Source: SZUA-36 sp963753105 (GTDB lineage Bacteria > Pseudomonadota > Gammaproteobacteria > Xanthomonadales > SZUA-36). Taken from it: a DNA stretch of 64,000 nucleotides. Below are positions 7,663-18,620 of this stretch, one piece after another (the stretch's first letter is position 1; each line of letters begins with the position of its first letter). The translations under genes were made by a program, and so were the position numbers. The DNA is taken from assembly GCA_963753105.1 (NCBI GenBank), contig CAVWBD010000003.1, forward strand, positions 372,001-436,000. The letters run 5' to 3'. A model generated the notes under the pieces. That model did not search any database. It was not told the origin of the DNA and worked only from the letters and a program-made list of their open reading frames with translations.

Positions 7663-10159
7663 TCAGGACAACTGGTCCTGGTCGCCGTTGTCCCCTGCAC
7701 CCGTGCTGTCACCCGCCTGACTTGCGGCTGACATAGCGGCAAACCGCTCCGGCGGGAAGTCATCGACGGCAATGACACGCTTGGTGGCCTTTTGCGCCAG
7801 GCGCACCATGCGGGCCTGCTCCTCGGTAATGACACCGCTTTCGGTGGCCCGCTTGACCAGGCCTTCGTAGTTTTCAAAGTTGACCGACTGACCGAGTGCG
7901 TTCCTGATGGCCTGCTCAGCCGGTGCTGCTTCCAGCACCAGGTGGAAGGCCTGGTTGACCCGGCCGGTGGCGTCGTCACGGTCTGAAATGAATACTCCAT
8001 CGGTCAGGCGGTCACGGCTTTCGTTTTCGCTCAGCAACAGCTTGGCGATGGCCTTGACTGTCTTGTCAGTGGGGCCGGATGAGGGAAGGCCAAACGGGAA
8101 CACGATCAGTTTTACGACGTGGCCCAACAGCGGCACCGGGAAGTTCTTGATCACACCGAGCAGGGCCTGCTGGATACGCTGCAGGCTGTCTTCCATGCTC
8201 CACTCGAGCAACGGCAGGTCAACTTCCGGCCGGCCATCGTTTTCAAAGCGTTTCAGCGTGGCGCTGGCCATGTACAAATGGATCAGCGCATCCGCCATCC
8301 TGCCGGATAACTTCTCCTTGAACTTGAACTTGCCACCCAGCAATACCAGCACCGCATCAGCCATGAAGGCAAATGCCGCACTCATACGGCTCAGGCGCCG
8401 GAAATATCTCGCGTGCGGCCCGCGCACCGGCGCCGGCACCATCCTGCTGCCGGTCAGCCCCAACAACAGGCTGCGCACCATGTTGCTAAGGGTGAATCCG
8501 ATATGGGCAAACAGGGCATTGTCAAACACACGCCTGGCCTTACTGTTGGCCACGCCGGTAACAGCAGTCATTTCCTTCAGCAGGTAAGGGTGGGCACGGA
8601 TGGCGCCCTGGCCGAAGATGATCATCGAGCGCGTCAGTATGTTCGCACCCTCGACAGTGATGGCGATCGGCAGGGCCTGGTAAGCGCGTGCGAGGTAATT
8701 ATTCGGGCCAAGGATGATACCTTTGCCGCCGTGCACGTCCATGGCGTCATTGATGCACTGGCGGTTGCCCTCGGTGATCTGATATTTGTTGATGGCGGAC
8801 AACACACCGGGTTTCTCACCGGCATCCAGCGCCACCAGGGTCAGGGCCCGCGCCGCGTCCATGCGATAGGTCCTGCCGCCAATCCGGGACAGGGGTTCCT
8901 CGATGCCACCGAATTTCCCGATCGGAACATCGAATTGCGTACGGATACGGGCATAGGCGCCGGTCAACAAGGCCGCCATCTTGCCACCCGCAACCCCCAG
9001 TGAGGGCAGGGATATCGCGCGTCCGGCCGCCAGGCTCTGCATCAACATCCGCCAGCCCTGGCCAAGACGTTCCTGGCCGCCGATTACCCAGTCCATCGGG
9101 ATGAAGACATCTTCACCACGGGTGGGACCGTTCATGAACACCGCTCCGATCGGCATGTGCCGGTTGCCGATCTCGACACCCGGGGTGTCAGTCGGGTATC
9201 AATGCGCAGGTGATGCCAAGGTCCGCGGTGTCACCGAGCAGGCCGTCCGGGTCCCTGGCCTTGAAAGCCAGACCAAGCAGGGTCGCGACCGGCGCCAGCG
9301 TGATATAGCGCTTGTTCCAGCTGATACGCAGACCCAGAACCTCTTCACCCTCGAATTCCTCCCTGCAGACGATACCGACATCCGGCATGGAACCGGCGTC
9401 GGAACCGGCCAACGGGGATGTCAGGGCAAAGCAGGGGATTTCTTCACCGCTGGCCAGGCGCGGCAGATAATGGTTTTTCTGTTCTTCGGTTCCGTAGTGC
9501 AGCAACAATTCCCCGGGGCCCAGGGAATTGGGCACCATGACGGTAACCGAGGCGGTGACGTTGCGGCTGGCCAATTTCATAACCACGGCCGAGTTGGCCT
9601 GGGCCGAGAAACCCAAGCCGCCGTATTCCTGCGGGATGATCATGCCAAAGAACCCGTTTTCGCGGATGAATTTCCAGGCTGATTCGGGCAGGTCCTGGAG
9701 TTCGTCGCAGATCTGCCAGTCATCCAGCATCAGGCACAGTTCTTCAACCGGGCCATCGAGGAACTCCTGTTCACGAGCGTCCAGTGACGGGGCAGGGTGT
9801 TTTAACAACTGCCGCCAGCGCGGCTTGCCGCTGAACAGTTCGGCATCCCACCATACCGTACCAGCCTCGAGCGCCTCCTTTTCGGTCGAGGAGAGCTTGG
9901 GCATGACCTTGCGGTACAGGCTGAACAGGCGGTTGCTGATAAATAAGCGCCGCAAAGGCTTGATCGCGAAACCGGCCAGGCTGACGGTGATGATGCCGTA
10001 CGACCAGCGGAACCAGCCCGGGATCTCGAAAAAATGCCGCAACTCGGTAAAGGCAAATGTCAATCCTGCCAGGATGGCGATGGAAATCAACAATGGAATG
10101 CGGTAATAAGCCAGTAAGAGCAATGACAAAATGAGTATAGCCAGAAAAAGGGCAGTCAT
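7663..10159 (-). CDS. fadE: Acyl-CoA dehydrogenase FadE (one frame break)
   Basis: FadE performs the first step of beta-oxidation, oxidising acyl-CoA to trans-2-enoyl-CoA. The start at 10159 (MTALFLAILILSL) is preceded by GAGG at a good distance. Two membrane helices occupy the first 50 residues, as in E. coli FadE. The dehydrogenase domain follows (ENGFFGMIIPQEYGGLGFSA; CFALTSPLAGSDAGSMPDVG; DVHGGKGIILGPNNYLARA), then the long FadE-specific C-terminus. The frame breaks near 9193. There ALIPD-stop becomes ALIPTDTPGVEIGN if one base is removed (CCCGACTGAC to CCCACTGAC). Repaired, the length is about 830 residues, normal for FadE. The break is probably a sequencing insertion. Confidence 0.9.
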
Positions 10160-10430
10160 GTATGTCCTCGCTTCAGCGTGAAGAATCTCAACTTCCGTCC
10201 GCTTGTATCGGCTTTTGCCGGCGAACTCCCAAGTGATCAATTCAGTTACCCGTAGCTATGATATGGTTGCCAGAAGTACAGGGTCAAGACAGCATAGGCA
10301 AAAGCAGGTGTAGCCGATTGCAAGCGGGTCCGTGTCAGCTTAAAATTACAGGTTGGCCCAAGCCTCATAAACTTACAATAAGCAAATCTTTTATTTTCTG
10401 ATATATCAATTATATATAGGGAGTTCTTAA

Positions 10431-10838
10431 GTGTCTGTTGAACGTACACTATCGATTATAAAGCCCGATGCGGTTGCAAAAAACGTGATCGGAAAAATAT
10501 ACAGCCGGTTTGAAGACGCAGGTCTGAAAATTGTCGCGGCCCGCATGCAGCACCTGGACCGCGAAGAAGCCGGTGGCTTTTACGCAATTCACAAGGGCAA
10601 ACCATTTTACGAAGCCCTGCTTGATTTCATGACGTCCGGACCCGTGATGATCCAGGTCCTGGAAGGCGAGGACGCCATTGCGCAAAACCGCACTATCATG
10701 GGTGCAACCAATCCCGCAGAAGCGGCGCCGGGCACCATCCGTGCAGATTTTGCCAAGAGCATCGACGCCAATGCCGTGCATGGCTCCGATGCCCCGGAAA
10801 CTGCCAGGACAGAGATCGCTTACTTCTTTGGCGAGTAG
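10431..10838 (+). CDS. ndk: Nucleoside diphosphate kinase
   Basis: Ndk transfers the gamma-phosphate between nucleoside triphosphates and diphosphates through a phospho-histidine. The 135-residue protein shows ERTLSIIKPDAVAKN, the catalytic His117 in NAVHGSDAPETA, and TNPAEAAPGTIRADFA. It starts with GTG at 10431, preceded by AGGGAG at 10418-10423. The region before it is AT-rich and holds the likely promoter. It lies 22 bases upstream of rlmN, as in many gammaproteobacteria, and probably leads the operon. Confidence 0.97.
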   Translation: MSVERTLSIIKPDAVAKNVIGKIYSRFEDAGLKIVAARMQHLDREEAGGFYAIHKGKPFYEALLDFMTSGPVMIQVLEGEDAIAQNRTIMGATNPAEAAPGTIRADFAKSIDANAVHGSDAPETARTEIAYFFGE

Positions 10839-10860
10839 TCCAACAACACCTGGGGCTGCC

Positions 10861-11965
10861 GTGAACGCCCGCGTAAACCTGCTTGATCTCGACGAAGCGG
10901 GTTTACGCGCTTTTTTTGAGTCCATCGGTGAAAAACCGTTTCGTGCCCAGCAAGTACTGAAGTGGATCTACCACCACTCGGAAACCCGTATTGCCGAGAT
11001 GACCAACCTGGGCCTTGCCCTGCGTGAAAGACTGGAACAGGTCGCGGAAATCCGCTTACCGGATATTCTCGACGAGCAGCACTCCGCAGATGGCACCATC
11101 AAGTGGCTGATCGGCAAGAAAGGCGGCGGCAACGCTGTCGAAACGGTTTATATCCCCGAACCCAAACGTGGCACGCTTGTGCGTGTCCTCGCAGGTGGGT
11201 TGCGCCCTGAACTGTACGTTCTGTTCGACCGGTGCGCAGGGTTTTGCCCGCAACCTGACAAGCGCCGAAATTATCGGCCAGGTCTGGCTGGCCGCCAAGG
11301 CTCTCGGACACGAACGGAACGGTCTGCGCCGCATCACCAATGTCGTCATGATGGGCATGGGTGAACCACTGTTGAACTTCGAGGCCGTCGCACCCGCCTT
11401 GTCCCTGATGCGCCACGACCTGGGTTTTGGTTTTGCCGCCAAGCGGGTCACCGTCAGCACCGCCGGGCTGGTGCCCGGTATTTATCGCCTGAAAGACGCC
11501 ATTGACGTGGCCCTCGCAGTTTCCCTGCACGCACCGGATGACGCCACGCGCACCGAGTTGGTGCCGTTGAACCGCAAATACCCGATCGCCGAATTGCTCA
11601 AGGCCTGCAGGGATTATGTGTCAGAGAAACACAAGCGCACGGTGACATTCGAATACACGCTGATCGATGGTGTGAACGATCACCCGGAGCAGGCGCATAA
11701 GCTGGTAAAATTATTGAGAACAGTACCCAGCAAGCTGAATCTGATACCCTTTAACCCGTTTCCCGGTACCCGCTACCGCTGTTCGAAACCTGAACGTATT
11801 GCGGAGTTCCAGGAAATCGTCATGCAGGGCGGCTTGATCGCCACTGTCAGGAAGACCCGCGGGGAAGATATCGCGGCTGCATGCGGACAACTGGCGGGCA
11901 AGGTGAAAGACCGCACCAGGCGAAGTGAGCGTATTAAATTGCAGATGGCGGAAACCACATCATGA
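10861..11965 (+). CDS. rlmN: Dual-specificity RNA methyltransferase RlmN (one frame break)
   Basis: RlmN is a radical-SAM enzyme that methylates C2 of A2503 in 23S rRNA and A37 of some tRNAs. It starts with GTG at 10861 (NARVNLLDLDEAGLRAFFES). The radical-SAM motif CALNCTFCSTG and the downstream MMGMGEPLLNF and LAVSLHAPDDATR are present. The frame breaks near 11177. The sequence CTTGTGC should read CTGTGC to join KRGTL to CVSSQVGC. The ATG of pilW overlaps the rlmN stop. Gene order matches the usual rlmN-pilW-rodZ block. Confidence 0.93.
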
Positions 11966-12776
11966 ACATGTCCTTACGCATACCTGGTGGTACAGGCAGA
12001 CAAGGCAGGCGCACACCCATGCGCGCGTTGCTGCTGTGCATGGTGCTGTTGATGGTCACTGCCTGCGCATCCCGGCAAAGCAACAATCCGGACGAGCTGA
12101 CTGAAGGCCAAAGGGCAGCGGAATTCAATACCTCGCTGGGACTTGAATACATGACCCGCGGCCAGTACGAAATTGCGCTGGGCAAGTTGAAAAAGGCCGT
12201 CAGGGACGACCCTGACTATGCGCCTGCGTACACCGTAACGGCGATACTCTACGAGCAAATTGGTGAAGAAGATCTGGCCGGCAAAAACTATCAAATGGCC
12301 TTTGAAGCTGATCCGGAAGATGGAGATGTCAATAACAACTACGGCACCTACCTGTGCAAGACAGGTCACAAGGACGAGGCCATCGGTCACTTCATGAAGG
12401 CCCTGGATGATCCGTTTTACAGCACACCAGCCGTGGCATTTACCAACGCCGGATCCTGTGCCCTGGGCGAGGGCGATTTGGCGGAGGCCAATGACTACCT
12501 CCGTCGAGCGTTGAAGATTGAACCGGACTTCTCCGGATGCACTGATGGCCATGGCAAACCTGAATTTTGAAAAGCAGAGCTACCTGAACGCACGGGCATT
12601 CCTGCAGCGCTACGAGGACGTCGCGCAAGCATACACCCTCGAGCCTGATGCTCGCGTACCGTATAGAGACGGCCCTGGGTGACGAAAAGTCTGCAATCGA
12701 ATACCGGCGCGCGCTTGAGACCCAGTTCCCCGATTCCGAACAGGCCGATGAGGCCCGGAGATCACGGACGCGATGA
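11962..12776 (+). CDS. pilW: Type IV pilus biogenesis lipoprotein PilW/PilF (two frame breaks)
   Basis: PilW (PilF in Pseudomonas) is an outer-membrane lipoprotein pilotin that helps the PilQ secretin assemble. A signal peptide ends in LMVTAC. TPR repeats follow, such as YMTRGQYEIALGKLKKAVRD and YGTYLCKTGHKDEAIGHFMKAL. Two frame breaks are visible. Near 12535, TCCGGATGC should be TCCGATGC (giving DFSDALMAMANLNFEKQ). Near 12627, GCGCAAGCAT should be GCGCAGCAT. Both involve a doubled base. The ATG overlaps the rlmN stop, and the repaired stop overlaps the rodZ ATG at 12773, which supports the repaired reading. Confidence 0.88.
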
Positions 12777-13624
12777 ATCAACAGCCACATTTAATCCCGA
12801 TGCAAACGGGCGACTACCTGAAACAACTCAGGCTGGAACGCAAACTTTCCCTGGAGAAAGTTGCCGCAGCAATCAAGCTGGATAAGAAGCTGCTGGCTGA
12901 CATCGAAGCGGACCGGGTGCTTTCCGTCGCCCGGGTATACCGGGACGGTTATGTTAAATCCTATGCCCGCTACCTGGGCGTGCCGGAAGACGAGATTGCT
13001 CCACTGATCACATCAATCGAGCAAACAGTACCCGACCAGGTTGAATCCGGCGTACGCAACATATTTTCCATACCGTCCCGCCGTGGCCCGGCGGACAGGT
13101 GGCTGCGAGCGACCAGTTATGTGCTGGCATCGCTGTTGATCGGCACACTGGCCTGGCAGTTCACCCACGAGGCGGTACGGTTGTCGCAAAGCGGTTCGCA
13201 GTTGCAAAACCCGGCACCGGTCAGCCCAAGCGGCAAAGAAAACAATGAACAACAGGAATTCGACAACACCGTAGAGGCATCGATTGCACCCTTGGGTGCA
13301 CTGCACGACAACAGCCCGCAAGTCGTTGACCCGGCAGAGCAGGCCTGGCAGGCCATTACACGTGCACCACTGGCCGAAGGCGAAAGCAGCCTGCAAATCA
13401 GTGTTTCGGCGGACAGCTGGATTGAAATATCGGACGCTAACGGACAGGAGCTCGAAATGGACCTGTTACGTGGTGGCAGCGATGAGTATTACCACGGCAA
13501 GCCGCCATTCAAAATCCTGGTTGGACGCGCCTCCGCCGTGCGCCTTTCAATAGATGGTGAACCGGTGGACCTGTCTGCCCTTAGCCGTGATGACGTGGCC
13601 CAGTTCTCCTGGCCCGGGAATTAA
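12773..13624 (+). CDS. rodZ: Cell-shape protein RodZ
   Basis: RodZ links MreB filaments to the inner membrane and supports rod shape. The 283-residue protein has an N-terminal Xre-type helix-turn-helix domain (residues 10-75: GDYLKQLRLERKLSLEKVA). A membrane helix is near residues 112-128 (ATSYVLASLLIGTLAWQF). A polar linker leads to a C-terminal periplasmic DUF4115 domain (SLQISVSADSWIEISDANG). Overlap with pilW and a short gap to hisS suggest a single transcript. In many relatives ispG lies between rodZ and hisS, but it is absent here. Confidence 0.93.
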   Translation: MNQQPHLIPMQTGDYLKQLRLERKLSLEKVAAAIKLDKKLLADIEADRVLSVARVYRDGYVKSYARYLGVPEDEIAPLITSIEQTVPDQVESGVRNIFSIPSRRGPADRWLRATSYVLASLLIGTLAWQFTHEAVRLSQSGSQLQNPAPVSPSGKENNEQQEFDNTVEASIAPLGALHDNSPQVVDPAEQAWQAITRAPLAEGESSLQISVSADSWIEISDANGQELEMDLLRGGSDEYYHGKPPFKILVGRASAVRLSIDGEPVDLSALSRDDVAQFSWPGN

Positions 13625-13631
13625 ACAGATT

Positions 13632-14906
13632 ATGAATGCACCCATTCGTTCAATCCGCGGAATGAATGACATCCTGCCCGAGGACATTCATGTCTGGCAG
13701 ACACTGGAATCAACCGCTGAAAACGTATTCGCCGCCCACGGCTTCGAACAGATTCGCATGCCCCTGCTGGAAAAAACCGGTGTATTTGCACGTGCGATTG
13801 GTTCTGCCACGGACGTGGTATCAAAGGAAATGTACAGCTTCGACGACCGTAACGGTGAATCACTGAGCCTGCGTCCTGAAGGTACTGCGGGCGTGGTACG
13901 CGCCGCCTTGCAAAACGGCCTGTTATACGGCCCGGTCAAACGCCTGTGGTACGGCGGCGCGATGTTCCGTTACGAACGTCCGCAAAAAGGCCGCAGCCGC
14001 CAGTTCCACCAGCTCGGCGCCGAGTTATTTGGTGCACCAGGACCGGATGCAGATGCAGAAATTATCACACTGGGTGAACAACTGTGGAGCCGGCTCGGAC
14101 TGGGCGGTTTACGCCTGGAGTTGAACACGCTCGGTAATTCGGAAGAACGCGCGACATACCGCGAACACCTGTATGAGTTTCTCCTGGCACACCGCGCGGA
14201 ACTCGACGAGCAGACCAATGAGCGTGCCGAGCGTAATCCATTGCGTGTGCTGGACAGCAAGGATCCGTCTGTGCAGGCCTTGCTTGAAGATGCACCGCTG
14301 CTGAAGGAACACCTTGGCGAAGATTCCGGCCGGCACTTTGACCAGTTAAAACGATACCTGGACCGCCTGGGAATTGAATTTCATGAAAACCCGCGCCTGG
14401 TCCGTGGGCTGGATTATTACTGTCACACCGTGTTCGAGTGGATCACCGATGGCCTCGGCGCCCAGGGCACCGTTTGCGCTGGCGGGCGTTACGATAACCT
14501 GGTTGAATTGCAGGGCGGCAAGCCCTGGCCGGGTATCGGCTTTGCAATGGGCGAGGAACGCCTGGTCGAACTGTTAAGGCAGAAGGAAGACATCGTTCCG
14601 CCACCGATCCATGCCTACCTGGTGGCCGTTGGTGAAAACAGCACTGCATCTGCGCTGGAACTCGCGTATCATCTGCGCGCCGGGGTGCCGGGTCTGCGTT
14701 TGCTGGTCAATTTGAACGGTGGCAGTTTTAAAGCCCAGTTCAAGCGCGCCGACCGCAGCGGTGCGTCCCTGGCCCTGGTGTTAGGCGAGGATGAAATCCT
14801 CAATGGCCAGGTCACAGTAAAATTCCTGCGTGGTGACGAGCAGCAAATGACCCTCGAGCGTGAAAAGGCGGGGGACTGGATAAGGGACTATATCGTCTCC
14901 ATATAA
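13632..14906 (+). CDS. hisS: Histidyl-tRNA synthetase
   Basis: HisRS charges tRNA-His. The 424-residue class II synthetase shows SIRGMNDILPED at the N-terminus and motif 2 MFRYERPQKGRSRQFHQ. The two His-specific blocks are LVRGLDYYCHTVFEW and AGGRYDNLV, with motif 3 near GIGFAMGEERL. I chose the ATG at 13632, seven bases after the rodZ stop, because upstream in-frame codons lie inside rodZ. The C-terminal anticodon-binding domain is complete. Confidence 0.97.
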   Translation: MNAPIRSIRGMNDILPEDIHVWQTLESTAENVFAAHGFEQIRMPLLEKTGVFARAIGSATDVVSKEMYSFDDRNGESLSLRPEGTAGVVRAALQNGLLYGPVKRLWYGGAMFRYERPQKGRSRQFHQLGAELFGAPGPDADAEIITLGEQLWSRLGLGGLRLELNTLGNSEERATYREHLYEFLLAHRAELDEQTNERAERNPLRVLDSKDPSVQALLEDAPLLKEHLGEDSGRHFDQLKRYLDRLGIEFHENPRLVRGLDYYCHTVFEWITDGLGAQGTVCAGGRYDNLVELQGGKPWPGIGFAMGEERLVELLRQKEDIVPPPIHAYLVAVGENSTASALELAYHLRAGVPGLRLLVNLNGGSFKAQFKRADRSGASLALVLGEDEILNGQVTVKFLRGDEQQMTLEREKAGDWIRDYIVSI

Positions 14907-14959
14907 ACTTTTTTGCCGGGTTTCGGCCCGGTGTACACAAATGATGGACTCACAAAGAA

Positions 14960-15643
14960 ATGTCGGACTTATATGACACCCATGAACAGGGTGAACGCGT
15001 AAAAAGCTGGTTACGGGAAAATGGCAGTGCAATCATCATGGGACTGGTGTTGGCCTTTGCCCTGATGTTTGGCTTCAAACAATGGCAGGCGTGGCAGACA
15101 AGCAAACGCCAGCAGGCCTCTGCTGAATACCAGGTCATGCTCAACTTCATCGAGGCAAACAATATGGATGCCGCCGTACCTAATTACGAGGTATTGAAGT
15201 CGGAGTTTCCTAAATCAGCCTATACCTCCATGGCGGCCATGATGATGGCCAAGGCACGTTTACAGGCGGGGCAGGTAGACTTGGCAGCTTCTGAGCTGAT
15301 GCATGCGATGAAAAATGCCCAGCCTGATCCCATAAAGATCATCGCCCGTGAACGGCTTGCCCGTCTCAGGGTGGGTCAGGGTGACTACGACGCCGCGCTG
15401 GAACTCCTGGACAAGGCGCCTTCTGATGCCGGGTTCGAAGCCCAATTCGCCGAGATACGTGGCGATGTTTACCTGGGCAAGGGTGAAACCGACCAGGCCA
15501 TCGAGAGTTACCGCCAAGCGCTGGAAAATCTTGAAGAAGGTGTCGGTAACCGTGAACTGCTGATCATCAAGCTGGAAGCACTGGGTGTTTCTGCCGAAGA
15601 CACACCGGAGCCGCAAGCGGAATCCGGTGGGGGTGAAGTGTGA
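14960..15643 (+). CDS. yfgM: YfgM, inner-membrane TPR ancillary protein
   Basis: YfgM is a single-pass inner-membrane protein with periplasmic TPR repeats. In E. coli it works with PpiD at the Sec translocon and affects RcsB stability. The 227-residue protein has a membrane helix at about residues 23-42 (GSAIIMGLVLAFALMFGF), then TPR-like repeats including VGQGDYDAALELLDKAP and YLGKGETDQAIESYRQAL. Its stop overlaps the bamB GTG start. A small GC-rich hairpin (CCGGGTTTCGGCCCGG) lies in the 53-base gap after hisS. Confidence 0.9.
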   Translation: MSDLYDTHEQGERVKSWLRENGSAIIMGLVLAFALMFGFKQWQAWQTSKRQQASAEYQVMLNFIEANNMDAAVPNYEVLKSEFPKSAYTSMAAMMMAKARLQAGQVDLAASELMHAMKNAQPDPIKIIARERLARLRVGQGDYDAALELLDKAPSDAGFEAQFAEIRGDVYLGKGETDQAIESYRQALENLEEGVGNRELLIIKLEALGVSAEDTPEPQAESGGGEV

Positions 15644-16810
15644 AGCATTGGTTTATCCCTGCACTGGCAGCAGTATTACTGCTCAACGGTTGCAGTTGGA
15701 TCAAGAGCTGGGGTGATGATGACGTTGATCCGGACGAACCTGCGAAGTTGGTCGAGTTCGAGCCGACACTGAAAGTCGGTGAGATCTGGTCCACCGGCGT
15801 AGGTGACGGGCTCGACAAGGCCGGGCGGCAACTGAGACCCGTCTATGTTTCCGGCACACTTTACGCCGCCGATTACAAGGGCCTGCTGACGGCCATTGAC
15901 GCCGAGAGCGGCAACAAACGCTGGGAAATCAAGACCAAGCTGCCTTTCACCGGTGGGCCGGGCGTGTCAGGTAAGCTGTTGATGATGGGCACGCAAGAAC
16001 GGCGAGGTATTCGCGTTCGATGCATCAACCGGGACCCAGTTGTGGTCGGCCACGGTTACTTCCGAGGTACTGGCGGCACCGACAGCAGCCGATGGCGTAG
16101 TGGTCGTGCGTTGTATTGACGGGCGCATATTCGGTCTGGATGTTGATACCGGCCAGAGGCTGTGGATTTATGACCACAGTGTTCCCTTGTTGACACTGCG
16201 TGGAAATGCACCGCCGTTATTGCGCGCCGGCGTGGCCTTCATCGGTTATGACGGTGGCCAGGTCGTGGCTATTAGCATCGATGACGGCACGCTGATGTGG
16301 GAACAAGCCCTGGTCACTACCGAGGGCCGGACCGAGCTGGATCGCCTGTCCGATATCGACGGGCAGTTGGTTTTTATCGCTTCTGACCTGTTGGTGGCGA
16401 GCTACAAGAATCGTCTTGCATCGCTCGCCGCGGATTCCGGACGCCTGTTGTGGTTCAAGGACATATCCTCGGCCACGGGAGTTGCGGTTGACCGCATCAA
16501 CCTGACACTCAGCGACAAGGACGGCAACGTCTGGATGCTCGACCGGCGTAACGGCGCAGAATCCTGGAAGAATGACCAACTGAAGAACCGTGGCCTGACC
16601 CGCCCGGCGTTCTTTGGCGGCTTTGTCGTGGTCGGTGACCAGGATGGCTACCTGCACTGGATCAATGTCAGCGACGGACACTTTGTCGCCCGCGAGAAAG
16701 TCGGTGGTGATGGGTTCTCCGGTCCGCCACTGGTGGTGGGCAACACGCTGTACGCCATGACCAGGAAAGGCAAGCTGGTGGCTTACCGTGCCGGCGCAGC
16801 TCTCAATTAG
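15640..16810 (+). CDS. bamB: BamB outer-membrane assembly lipoprotein (one frame break)
   Basis: BamB is a beta-propeller lipoprotein of the BAM complex that inserts outer-membrane proteins. It starts with GTG at 15640, overlapping the yfgM stop. A signal peptide ends in the lipobox LLNGC. PQQ-like propeller blades follow (YVSGTLYAADYKGLLTAIDA, DGRIFGLDVDTGQRLW). The frame breaks near 15995, where CGCAAGAAC should read CGCAGAAC (MMGTQNGEVFAFDA). The stop codon TAG is also the first three bases of a dispersed repeat. The call is firm despite the break. Confidence 0.93.
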
Positions 16811-16840
16811 CCCGCATATTGCACCAGCCGAACAGGGCAT
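16808..16840 (-). repeat. Gene-end repeat, partial copy after bamB
   Basis: TAGCCCGCATATTGCACCAG followed by CCGAACAGGG begins at the bamB stop codon. The same block begins at the folD stop (22203) and, diverged, at the infA stop near 57644. It occurs again, inverted, near 59630. A related inverted fragment (GTAATATGCGGACCAG) lies near 16908. The rest of the gap up to der (17013) shows no gene. Strand is assigned relative to the copy at 57515. Confidence 0.65.
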
Positions 16841-17012
16841 CTCCATAGTCAAAGGGCTCTATCGTATTGAGCGCTGTATGCAGCAATGCTACGCACGGAA
16901 CGCATTGCGTAATATGCGGACCAGTCTTCAACCAGGTAGCCAGGGGCAGGTTGTTTTCCATACTTTTGCTGTATCATGCAGCCATTACTGAAATCCTGAA
17001 GATACCAAGCGA

Positions 17013-18419
17013 ATGTTACCTGTTGTCGCCATAGTCGGCCGGCCCAACGTCGGCAAATCAACATTGTTCAATGCACTGACCCGAACCCGGGACGCCCTGG
17101 TGGCCGATATGCCGGGAGTTACCCGTGACCGTCAGTACGGCATCAGCGATGTGGGCGAAAATCAATGCGTACTGATCGATACCGGTGGACTGGTCGGTCA
17201 GGCCGAGGGTATCGATTACCTGACTGCAAAACAGGTACACCAGGCCATCGAGGAATCCCAGTTGGTGTTGTTCGTGCTCAGCGCAAAAGAGGGACTGACC
17301 GCCGAGGACGAGGAAATCAGCCTGCTGCTGCGTCAGCACGATAAACCCATTCTGCTCGTCGGCAACAAGACGGACGGCACCGACCCCGATGTCTCGCTGG
17401 CGGAATTTGCCGCCCTGGGCATGGGTTCTGTGCTGGCAGTTGCTGCCTCCCACCGCCGTGGTATGTCGGCCCTGATGGAGGAGGTCACCACGCTTTTGCC
17501 ACCGGCAGAAGAGTTACAGGACGAACCAGACCAGGAGGAAGACCGTCTGCGCCTGGCGATTGTCGGCCGTCCGAATGTCGGCAAATCGACACTGGTCAAC
17601 CGCATGCTCGGTGAAGAGCGTGTCATGGCCTTTGATCAGCCGGGTACTACGCGTGACAGCATCAGTTCTTTCATGGAACGTGACGGGATCAAGTATGAAC
17701 TGATCGACACCGCTGGTGTGCGGCGCCGTTCAAAGGTAACCGAAGTCGTTGAAAAGTTCAGTGTGATAAAGGCCCTGCAGGCGATTGACCGTGCGCACGT
17801 CGTGGTGCTGATGCTGGACGCCAGCGAGGGCATCACCGATCAGGACACGACCCTGTTGGGTCACATCCTGCGCCAGGGCAGGGCGTTGGTCATTGTGCTG
17901 AACAAATGGGACGGTATGAACGAGGACGATCGCAAGTCGGTTTTGTCCGAGATGGACCGCCGCTTGCAATACGTCACCTGGGCCCGGCAGCTCCGCCTGT
18001 CGGCCTTGCATGGTTCCGGTCTGAAGGAACTCATCAAGGCAGTCAGGGAAGCCTGGCGCAGCGCCACCATCGACATGCCGACCCCGGAACTGACCCGGGT
18101 CTTGCAGAAAGCCTGGGAGGCCCATCAGCCACCGATGAGCCAGGGCAGATCCTCACGCCTGCGTTTTGCACATTCCGGCGGCAGCTTGCCGCCCAGGATC
18201 ATCATTCACGGTAACCGCACCGACGCGATACCGGCCTCCTACAGACGTTACCTGGAAAACGTCTTTATCAAGCACTTCAAGTTACGTGGCACACCGTTGC
18301 AAATCGAGTTCCGCAGCGGCGACAACCCCTACAAGGACAAGAAGAACAAACTGACCCAACGGCAACTGGCCAAGCGCAAGCGTCTAAAGAAATTCACCGC
18401 GCGCAAGGGCCGGAAATAG
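17013..18419 (+). CDS. der: Ribosome assembly GTPase Der (EngA)
   Basis: Der is an essential tandem GTPase for 50S subunit maturation. The 468-residue protein has two G domains. The first begins VVAIVGRPNVGKSTLFNAL with DMPGVTRDR and NKTDG. The second begins LAIVGRPNVGKSTLVNRML with DQPGTTRDS and NKWDG. A C-terminal KH-like domain follows, ending in a basic tail. It is separated from bamB by about 200 bases that include a repeat, so it may have its own promoter. Confidence 0.97.
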   Translation: MLPVVAIVGRPNVGKSTLFNALTRTRDALVADMPGVTRDRQYGISDVGENQCVLIDTGGLVGQAEGIDYLTAKQVHQAIEESQLVLFVLSAKEGLTAEDEEISLLLRQHDKPILLVGNKTDGTDPDVSLAEFAALGMGSVLAVAASHRRGMSALMEEVTTLLPPAEELQDEPDQEEDRLRLAIVGRPNVGKSTLVNRMLGEERVMAFDQPGTTRDSISSFMERDGIKYELIDTAGVRRRSKVTEVVEKFSVIKALQAIDRAHVVVLMLDASEGITDQDTTLLGHILRQGRALVIVLNKWDGMNEDDRKSVLSEMDRRLQYVTWARQLRLSALHGSGLKELIKAVREAWRSATIDMPTPELTRVLQKAWEAHQPPMSQGRSSRLRFAHSGGSLPPRIIIHGNRTDAIPASYRRYLENVFIKHFKLRGTPLQIEFRSGDNPYKDKKNKLTQRQLAKRKRLKKFTARKGRK

Positions 18420-18620
18420 CCAAGTACTTCTCCGCTTGTATGGTTAATATTCCTCGCACTCACGGCACGATACCCAGTTAAGTTACAGGAAATGTATTTT
18501 GAGATACTGATACGATCTTTGAAAGAAGTGTCTCTCCCGGTTCATTGACTCCTTCTTCAATCGGAGTACCCTGTTATAAATTGATCTGGCCTGACAATAA
18601 TGGCCGGAGGGGGTAATTAC

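Noticed and set aside
14909..14935. Terminator between hisS and yfgM
   Set aside because: The T-run comes before the GC hairpin rather than after it on the plus strand, and no minus-strand gene would use it.
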